Both the position numbers and the translations under genes were made by a program. Shown here piece after piece: positions 15,609-20,217 of a stretch of DNA of 20,217 bases. The notes beneath the pieces are model-generated. The model saw nothing but the letters and a program-made list of their open reading frames with translations, did not search any database and was not told the origin of the DNA. This DNA comes from a virus, in IMG/VR virus record IMGVR_UViG_3300020478_000092, positions 1-20,217 of that record. One strand, written 5' to 3'. Positions within the stretch are counted from its first letter, which is position 1, and every line of letters begins with the position of its first letter.

Positions 15609-17941
15609 AGCTTAGGCTGCATATCCATTAAATTTTTCATTCCAGTTAAACTTTCGCCATATAAACCAACAAATGCCGAAGTATTATCCGGTATGGATAC
15701 ATTACCATAAATTGCTTTTGGTTCATACCACTCGGACGCGTCCGCTAGAGTTACTTGCCTGTACGCACTAAAGCCAGGTACATAGCCCATATAGGCAACA
15801 AGTTGGCTGGAATCACCGTATTCCCCTGTTTCCTGCTGCTCTTGCTCTAGCTCTTCTTGTTGGTTCTGTATGTTTTGGGCCACAATTTGATCGGCAATCT
15901 GGTCTGCTTCACTTGCTGTCATGCCTCCTGAGACCGCCGTATCAATTTGACCCTGCATGTCTTGTACTTGTGCATCGGTGCCTGTTGTTTGTGCGCCCCC
16001 TACCGTTGGCATAAGGTCTACGGAAACAGAAGCATCGGCAGTAGAGGTCATGGTGTCCGTGGTCCCCGGTCCTTGGTCCGTGGTTGTTGTTTCTGTGTCC
16101 ATGGTCCCCGAACCACTGAACGAGGAGCTCCCTGCATCAGCAGCGCTCATAGACAAAATTTGTTGTGTTTGCGCAGCCGAACTCGCAACCTGAGCAGAAA
16201 TACTTGGTGAGTTATTTGTGCTTATAGAGCCACCGGATACCGAAGACACTACAGCGGTAGCTTGGGAACTAGAAACGCTCGTAGAGCCGCCATAAGAGCC
16301 CCCAGACGAGGCTGAGGTTCCCGTTGCCTGTGCAGAAGTCCCAGAAGTGGTACCGCTTACACTGTTTGTCGCTGCCCTAATGGTATTAGCAACAACATTT
16401 AATTGTTCGGCTTTTTTGTTGTCCTTCTTGGTTTCATTCTCTGCGACAGCAATTTCGACAGCTTCTTCTCTGTCCTCGCTCTCTTCTTCAACTGCCTCCG
16501 TATCCTCCAATTCTCCATCTTCATCCTCAGATAAAGCAGCAATATTTTCAGCTTCCTCTTGCTCAACCCATTCCTCCAATTCTTCTATGGTTTCAAACTC
16601 TAAAAATTCAACGGCTTCCTCTTCAAAAAACTCTTCTATAAGCTCTTCGTGTTCAAAGTGGTCCAATAAAACGGTGTCTATTTCTGGAAGATCGTAGTCC
16701 ACGAACAAAAGGTCTTCCTCATAAAACTCTTCAAAAATAAACACCTCTTCAACGTAGTCGAAGACAAGAGCCTCCTCTTCAAGGAAAGCCTCCAATTCTT
16801 CCACAAACACTGGTTCTTCAAAAAATGGCTCGAAATACTCCTCCTCAAAAAAAGGCTCGAAATACTCCTCTTCTTCAAAATAAGTCTCTATTTCCCATGG
16901 CTCATCAAGAAAACTATCCACTCCTTCATAGTAGTAATCCTCTTGGAAAAACTCGTCTTCATAGTACGAACCGTCTGCAAAATAAGTGCTTTCATCTTCA
17001 TAACCATATTGGTCATAGTCGTCTTCATATCCATACATGTCCTCGTATGCGTTGTAAATTTCATACTCTACCACATACCCTGGACACGCGGGGGAGTGTT
17101 GTGAGTCCAAAGTACATTCATAATCAAATAAGTCGTCCCAATAATTAGGGCACTGAGTAGAATACAGTCCATCTAAATCACATTGCTGTGTCAAGTACGC
17201 AGCAGCATATCCGGCACAAGCAGTGTTGTTTAAAGGGTTGCTACAATCAAGAGCGTTCCCAGAGCCTAGGCCATATAAAGAACCGCCGTTTTCCAATAAA
17301 GTGTTTGCTGCCGTGGCGTTCCAATTGGTGTTGACACAAGTGCCTGCTACATTCGTTGTGCCAGTGCTACATTCGTCATGGAACAAGTAAGTGTATAGTT
17401 CGTCCGCTGCACCTTGTTCTCCAATTAATACATCGTGGTTAATAATATTAAGAGCGCCATAACGATACTCAAAGCTGTCATCTGCTTTCCACAACACAAC
17501 TTCAAAACTATTATCTGTGTTGCTTCTGTTATATTCTCGTAAGTTATACCACCCAAAAACTGTTTTATCGGTAAAATTCTTAGCTAAAACCTTTGATCCA
17601 TTATCTCTTATTAAGTCAGTCCAGAAAGGATAGAGGGTATATGTAATTTCAGGTAAAGGATCAGGTGTGTAGTCATTACAATAGCCTCCTGACGACCCAA
17701 AATGTAGGCACCCATTAGTAGCCATTCGTGCAGTAGTAAAATCCTCGCCATAAAAAGTAAACGTAAAATCTAGTGTAAAGGCTGAAGATACTTGGTCATC
17801 ACCAACAGCCATATTAGTAGTGTTTTGCTCATTGACTAGATTAAAAAGGCTTTGATCTGCCTCGTATACATAAATTGCATTAAGTGTAGAAGCAAATAAA
17901 AGAGCCGATAAGCTAGCTGCCTTTATTAAACTCTTTAACAC
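15605..17941 (-). CDS. Secreted multidomain protein: nidogen-like domain, Cys repeats, acidic-aromatic tract (778 aa)
   Basis: Begins with a GTG at 17941 (AGAGG five bases upstream) and a clear Sec signal peptide (MLKSLIKAASLSALLFASTLNA, probable cleavage after Ala22). Residues 30-175 resemble a nidogen-type (NIDO) beta domain: FTFYGEDF ... ATNGCLHFG ... YPFWTDL ... FEVVLWKADDSFEYRYG. Residues 190-290 are Cys-rich, with three C-x8/9-C units (Cys 233/242, 254/264, 276/286), the second Cys in a CxxY context. Residues 292-500 are extremely acidic and aromatic, including a tandem YFEPFFEEE. Residues 520-650 are Ser/Thr/Gly-rich linker. The C-terminal 70 residues (LVAYMGYVPGFSAYR ... ASEWYEPKAIYGN) form a compact block that I recall recurring in environmental phage proteins. 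It overlaps the previous secreted gene by 29 bp. Role unknown; surface adhesion or envelope modification is possible. Confidence 0.8.
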   Translation of the reverse strand: MLKSLIKAASLSALLFASTLNAIYVYEADQSLFNLVNEQNTTNMAVGDDQVSSAFTLDFTFTFYGEDFTTARMATNGCLHFGSSGGYCNDYTPDPLPEITYTLYPFWTDLIRDNGSKVLAKNFTDKTVFGWYNLREYNRSNTDNSFEVVLWKADDSFEYRYGALNIINHDVLIGEQGAADELYTYLFHDECSTGTTNVAGTCVNTNWNATAANTLLENGGSLYGLGSGNALDCSNPLNNTACAGYAAAYLTQQCDLDGLYSTQCPNYWDDLFDYECTLDSQHSPACPGYVVEYEIYNAYEDMYGYEDDYDQYGYEDESTYFADGSYYEDEFFQEDYYYEGVDSFLDEPWEIETYFEEEEYFEPFFEEEYFEPFFEEPVFVEELEAFLEEEALVFDYVEEVFIFEEFYEEDLLFVDYDLPEIDTVLLDHFEHEELIEEFFEEEAVEFLEFETIEELEEWVEQEEAENIAALSEDEDGELEDTEAVEEESEDREEAVEIAVAENETKKDNKKAEQLNVVANTIRAATNSVSGTTSGTSAQATGTSASSGGSYGGSTSVSSSQATAVVSSVSGGSISTNNSPSISAQVASSAAQTQQILSMSAADAGSSSFSGSGTMDTETTTTDQGPGTTDTMTSTADASVSVDLMPTVGGAQTTGTDAQVQDMQGQIDTAVSGGMTASEADQIADQIVAQNIQNQQEELEQEQQETGEYGDSSQLVAYMGYVPGFSAYRQVTLADASEWYEPKAIYGNVSIPDNTSAFVGLYGESLTGMKNLMDMQPKL
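16811..16864 (-). repeat. Tandem 27-nt repeat coding YFEPFFEEE
   Basis: Residues 360-368 and 369-377 of the 778-residue secreted protein are YFEPFFEEE and YFEPFFEEP, coded by adjacent near-identical 27-nt units. The units lie inside a longer stretch (residues 292-465) made mostly of Glu, Asp, Tyr and Phe. Confidence 0.85.
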
Positions 17942-19088
17942 AAGTGCCTCTAGTTTTTCTAAGCCCCTCTTCGTTCAATGTACCTCTACATTTACTTACA
18001 TAACTATCTTTAGCTTCTTTATAGTCCGGTCGGTCTTTAGGGTTAGCTGCCCAGGCTACCTTTGCCTCGTCGCCTATCTTTCCAAAATAAGGACAAGGAG
18101 TGCCTGCCATCATCATAGATTTAAAAACTCGTGGGTCTAAGCACAGTACAGACACGGCCGCTACCTTCATTCCAGTGTCATAAAGATACTTAGAAAGCTT
18201 TAGCCTTTCACAGTTTTCGTCTCTAACTGTTCTACCCGCAGAGAGTCCAAAGACCTGTCCTTGAAAGGCTCCAGATCGACCAACCGTACACAGATCCTGG
18301 CTGTAGCTCATAATGCTGGGCGCAATGGCTGAAGCAGGAGGCGCCTCGGTCTTAATGTTCTGATTAATGGTTTGTTCGCTCTTCGACTCATTAATATTTC
18401 TGTTTGTGTTGTCAGAGGTGTTTCTGTTCTCGTTCACGTTTTTATTGTTTGTGGTCACATTCGATTCAGAAGTCGACTGATTTACATTCGTGTTTTTGTT
18501 CTCACTGGTCGAAGTATTTACATTCGTGTTGGTGTTGCTATTGGTACTTGTACTTGTACTGGTGTTGTTATTGTTGTTTGTGTTGGTACTTGTACTGGTG
18601 TTGTTATTGTTTGTTGAAACACTCGATGTTGATGTCGATGTGTTGGTGTTCACATTGTTATTGGTGTTCGTCGCTGTTGACGTCGAGGTGTTGGTGTTTG
18701 TATTAGTATTAGTATTCGTATTCGTACCAGTTGATGTGCTTGTGTTTACGTTTGTATTGCTATTGGTGTTTGTCGCAGTCGACGTACTGGTGTTGTTATT
18801 GGTATTGGTGTTCGTATTCGTATTCGTATTGGTGTTCGTCCCAGTCGACGTCGTGGTTGTCGTATTGGTGTTAGTGTTAGTGTTTGTATTAGTGTTAGTG
18901 TTAGTGTTAGTGTTCGTATTGGTGTTCGTATTGGTGTTGGTAGTCGTCGTGGTTGACGTGGTTTCTAAAGAGTTTTGCTCACAGTATTGGGACCCTGCTG
19001 TGCAGTCGCCGGTTTGATCCGCGCTAACATTCGTTGCTACAAGCAACAAACCTAGCCAAATCGCTCCAAAAATGCCCCATTTTTTCAC
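17913..19088 (-). CDS. Secreted Thr/Asn-repeat protein with Cys-rich C-terminal domain (391 aa)
   Basis: GTG start at 19088 with AAAGGAG six bases upstream. The signal peptide is MKKWGIFGAIWLGLLLVATNVSA (cleavage after about Ala23). A short segment with Cys29 and Cys36 follows, then about 205 residues (41-246) of Thr-Asn dipeptides interspersed with Ser, Ala, Gly and Val. The C-terminal 145 residues are a normal globular domain with six Cys (267, 293, 316, 332, 367, 383), including ENCERLKLSKYLYDTGMKVAAVSVLC and MAGTPCPYFGKIG. I recall this end block from hypothetical proteins of other environmental phages. Export plus eight Cys suggests disulfides formed in the periplasm. It overlaps the next secreted gene by 29 bp, so the two are made together. 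Function unknown: envelope spacer, decoy or surface protein are possibilities. Confidence 0.8.
   Translation of the reverse strand: MKKWGIFGAIWLGLLLVATNVSADQTGDCTAGSQYCEQNSLETTSTTTTTNTNTNTNTNTNTNTNTNTNTNTNTNTTTTTSTGTNTNTNTNTNTNTNNNTSTSTATNTNSNTNVNTSTSTGTNTNTNTNTNTNTSTSTATNTNNNVNTNTSTSTSSVSTNNNNTSTSTNTNNNNNTSTSTSTNSNTNTNVNTSTSENKNTNVNQSTSESNVTTNNKNVNENRNTSDNTNRNINESKSEQTINQNIKTEAPPASAIAPSIMSYSQDLCTVGRSGAFQGQVFGLSAGRTVRDENCERLKLSKYLYDTGMKVAAVSVLCLDPRVFKSMMMAGTPCPYFGKIGDEAKVAWAANPKDRPDYKEAKDSYVSKCRGTLNEEGLRKTRGTCVKEFNKGS
17947..17951 (-). promoter_or_regulatory. Ribosome-binding site AGAGG for the GTG start at 17941
   Basis: AGAGG lies five bases before GTG 17941 and inside the 3' end of the upstream gene. 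It supports the GTG as the real start of the signal-peptide-bearing protein, since no nearby ATG would preserve the signal peptide. Confidence 0.65.
18351..18968 (-). repeat. Thr-Asn/Ser low-complexity repeat region
   Basis: Codes residues 41-246 of the 391-residue secreted protein. The base unit is the 6-nt Thr-Asn codon pair, but the synonymous codons vary widely (gtg/att/ttg/tta/ttc patterns on the + strand), so amino-acid identity is conserved better than DNA. A higher-order unit NTSTST(A/G)TNTN recurs, starting near 18669, 18726, 18774 and 18838. A 26-nt direct repeat is at 18550-18575 and 18586-18611, a period of 36 nt (12 codons). Confidence 0.9.
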
Positions 19089-19094
19089 TGTTTA

Positions 19095-19101
19095 CTCCTT
19101 T
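19095..19101 (-). promoter_or_regulatory. Ribosome-binding site AAAGGAG for the GTG start at 19088
   Basis: AAAGGAG is spaced six bases from GTG 19088 and overlaps the TAA stop of the lysozyme gene. This fixes the GTG as start and couples the secreted protein to lysozyme translation. Confidence 0.8.
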
Positions 19102-19627
19102 ATCCCGATAAAATTTTATCCCTCAATCTATTTGCACGGCCCTTAACCTGCACAGCCCAACGCGAGTCCATCATCTCTATAGCGGCTGTTTCGTAGTCTT
19201 TCTTCTCTAGTGCTGCTAAAAACTTCTTAAATTTCAACAGCCTAGTAAGACCAAGGTTAAATCCCATGTTTACTAGGACTCTTTGACGAACGTCATCAAG
19301 TTCACGCCACCAGGGAAGTGCCCTGTCTAAGTCGGCGCAAATGATGTCGATGTCTCTGTTTAGACATTCTAGCACCCTTTCTTCGGGTATAGAAGATCCA
19401 ATAGGCAGACCACATTCAGGGTCTGAGTCTAGGACCAAATGACCTACTCCAAAAGTAGGGTTTCCCAAATGGTCGTTGTATATTTCGGTCTTGTATCCTT
19501 CGTCTCTAATAAGCTCTTTAATTAGTTCTCGTCTGTCCATGGAGTCATTAGAGCCATCCAAAAGAAGCAAAAGTGTCCCAAAGAACATAAGCGAAGCAAA
19601 TCCAAAAGCCTTTTTTGTAAAAGTCAT
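19100..19627 (-). CDS. Phage lysozyme, T4-type muramidase (GH24), with N-terminal hydrophobic segment
   Basis: Matches the T4 lysozyme fold pattern. Glu43 in the RDEG motif, Asp52 and Thr58 keep the E-x8-D-x5-T spacing of the catalytic triad (T4 Glu11, Asp20, Thr26), followed by FGVGH. The C-terminal segment SRWAVQVKGRANRL also fits. It cleaves the peptidoglycan glycan backbone at lysis. With the ATG at 19627 the protein is 175 residues with a hydrophobic segment at 8-23 (GFASLMFFGTLLLLL), which could be a signal-arrest-release (SAR) anchor. No Shine-Dalgarno sequence lies at proper distance before this ATG. An internal ATG at 19540 (Met30) would give a 146-residue soluble lysozyme of T4-like length, so the real start is uncertain. 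It sits just after two small membrane-peptide genes. Confidence 0.9.
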   Translation of the reverse strand: MTFTKKAFGFASLMFFGTLLLLLDGSNDSMDRRELIKELIRDEGYKTEIYNDHLGNPTFGVGHLVLDSDPECGLPIGSSIPEERVLECLNRDIDIICADLDRALPWWRELDDVRQRVLVNMGFNLGLTRLLKFKKFLAALEKKDYETAAIEMMDSRWAVQVKGRANRLRDKILSG

Positions 19628-19679
19628 ATTGGTTGTACAATTCTAGGGAAATCCTACCTTTTTGATATAGCTCCTCCAT
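19548..19679 (-). CDS. Candidate 43-residue membrane peptide overlapping the lysozyme 5' end
   Basis: ATG at 19679, eight bases after the holin-like stop, with AAGGGGG immediately upstream (spacing short). It reads MEELYQKGRISLELYNQYDF then a hydrophobic aromatic segment (about 22-43, KKGFWICFAYVLWDTFASF) and ends in TAA at 19548-19550. It overlaps the first 80 bases of the longer lysozyme frame. Its stop lies seven bases before the internal lysozyme ATG at 19540, allowing reinitiation. Because T-rich DNA gives hydrophobic residues in several frames, it may be a shadow; the ribosome site and exact coupling geometry argue for it. Confidence 0.35.
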   Translation of the reverse strand: MEELYQKGRISLELYNQYDFYKKGFWICFAYVLWDTFASFGWL

Positions 19680-19686
19680 GGCCCCC

Positions 19687-19863
19687 TTATTTCTCGCCGG
19701 GCTTTTGTTTAGCTTTCCACACGTTTAAGGCCATCATGTCGATCAGTTTGTATAGTTTACCGATCCAAACATCATCCTTGGGAGTGGGAGTCACGGCAGC
19801 GATAATGCTGCTCACACTAATTATTGCCATTATTAAAGCGATCATATTTGCAAAAGTTTGCAT
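19687..19863 (-). CDS. Small holin-like membrane protein with PTPKDD motif (58 aa)
   Basis: One transmembrane segment at residues 5-24 (ANMIALIMAIISVSSIIAAV), then TPTPKDDVWIGKLYKLIDMMALNV and a basic tail (WKAKQKPGEK). The P-TPKDD-x-x-IGKLYKLID block recurs in small proteins of many environmental phages near lysis genes; I recall it without a firm function. Location directly before the lysozyme and size suit a holin or lysis-timing membrane peptide. The ATG at 19863 has AGAGGT at proper spacing, located at the end of the preceding small gene. Confidence 0.72.
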   Translation of the reverse strand: MQTFANMIALIMAIISVSSIIAAVTPTPKDDVWIGKLYKLIDMMALNVWKAKQKPGEK

Positions 19864-19874
19864 ATTTAATACCT

Positions 19875-20054
19875 CTATGTTGTGTAAATGTTAAAAATTA
19901 TTCCCGCCATACTAAGGACGAGAGTGATTAATGTTATTAAAATAAACTGTTCAAGTCGAGTAACTCTGTGAATAACCTCCAGCCAACGCTCCGCACAAAC
20001 AGCTTCGTGCTTTTCTATTTTGGCGTTCACCTCAGCTATCGACAACCTACTCAT
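19875..20054 (-). CDS. XhlA-like small membrane protein (59 aa)
   Basis: A 59-residue protein with an N-terminal charged amphipathic helix (residues 4-36, LSIAEVNAKIEKHEAVCAERWLEVIHRVTRLE) and one C-terminal transmembrane segment (37-56, FILITLITLVLSMAGIIFNI). This is the layout of the hemolysin XhlA family, small phage proteins that act with holin and lysozyme. Its ATG overlaps the stop of the upstream oxygenase gene (ATGA), and 11 bases separate it from the next small gene. Family assignment rests on topology and location, not on a unique motif. Confidence 0.68.
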   Translation of the reverse strand: MSRLSIAEVNAKIEKHEAVCAERWLEVIHRVTRLEQFILITLITLVLSMAGIIFNIYTT

Positions 20055-20217
20055 GCCGCTTTCTCAACCTCCCAACAATTCATATTGGAAGCAACTGTTC
20101 GTCTTTCGCCTTCGCCTTTAAATGGATAAACCATGTGCGAGAGCCAAGACGGGAAAATATATAGTTTGCCGACTTCGGGCTTTACTTCAAAACTTTGTGG
20201 CGGTCTAAGCCGTTCCA
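20051..20217 (-). CDS. 2OG-Fe(II) oxygenase, C-terminal fragment (5' end outside window)
   Basis: The leftward frame is open from the window edge to TGA at 20051-20053. It reads PPQSFEVKPEVGKLYIFPSWLSHMVYPFKGEGERRTVASNMNCWEVEKAA. GKLYIFPSWLSHMVYPF is the block holding the second iron-binding His of 2-oxoglutarate/Fe(II) dioxygenases, and the Arg after GEGER matches the residue that binds the 2-oxoglutarate carboxylate, followed by the conserved S-N-x-N strand. The HxD motif lies upstream and is not visible. Such oxygenases are frequent in marine phages, where they may hydroxylate proteins or modify bases. Substrate unknown. The stop overlaps the XhlA-like start by ATGA. Confidence 0.8.
   Translation of the reverse strand, partial: ERLRPPQSFEVKPEVGKLYIFPSWLSHMVYPFKGEGERRTVASNMNCWEVEKAA

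Noticed and set aside
18351-18968. CRISPR-like or tandem-repeat array
   Set aside because: The periodicity is codon-based, in frame with a gene that has a signal peptide and intact C-terminal domain; no constant repeats separated by unique spacers.
18490-19017. Long open frame on the + strand made almost wholly of Val, Leu and Phe
   Set aside because: It is the antisense shadow of the Thr/Asn codon repeat; ACN and AAY codons read in reverse give hydrophobic residues. No ribosome site and no family resemblance.
19630-19660. Weak palindrome TAGG/CCTA before the lysozyme start
   Set aside because: Only a four-base stem; no promoter-like or terminator-like flanks.

Overview
This window looks like part of a tailed-phage genome, most likely a podovirus-like phage of an aquatic Gram-negative bacterium. 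The phage call rests on a T4-type lysozyme, a nested i-spanin/o-spanin pair, holin candidates, a protein resembling the P22 gp10 tail hub, and a run of large low-complexity virion-type genes that end in a 1,792-residue protein. The spanins, lipobox and Sec-type signal peptides imply a host with an outer membrane. The marine/aquatic assignment is an inference from remembered resemblance of several small proteins to environmental phage families. No terminase, portal or capsid gene is present, so those lie outside the window.

Layout. At the left end two genes run rightward: the 3' end of a peroxiredoxin (AhpC type) and a PD-(D/E)XK exonuclease, coupled by an ATGA overlap. From 20217 down to 844 everything runs leftward as one tightly packed, apparently late, transcription unit. 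In transcription order it holds: the C-terminal end of a 2OG-Fe(II) oxygenase; an XhlA-like membrane peptide; a holin-like membrane peptide; a candidate 43-residue ORF and the lysozyme; two large secreted proteins of strange composition; a 44-residue basic protein; a membrane-anchored coiled-coil protein; a second holin candidate; the spanin pair; the gp10-like tail protein; a 108-residue protein; three Gly/Ala/Gln- or repeat-rich virion-type proteins; a 783-residue protein; and the giant protein. The two units collide tail to tail with a 74-bp coding overlap that contains a perfect hairpin.

How it may work together. The exonuclease and peroxiredoxin fit the early/replication side, where the peroxiredoxin would be an auxiliary metabolic gene protecting the infected cell from peroxide. 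The leftward unit would supply lysis functions (holin candidates, lysozyme, spanins) and tail or DNA-ejection functions. The lysis genes are split by about 3.5 kb coding for two Sec-exported proteins: one with a roughly 205-residue Thr/Asn repeat and a Cys-rich C-terminal domain, the other with a nidogen-like domain, Cys repeats and a very acidic aromatic stretch.

Most unusual signals: the secreted pair; TonB-box-like motifs in two nearby virion-type proteins; the lysozyme start region, where a hydrophobic ORF in another frame ends 7 nt before an internal lysozyme ATG; and the phage-borne peroxiredoxin. Every stretch over 300 bases is covered by a gene. No tRNA, CRISPR, insertion sequence or attachment site was seen.
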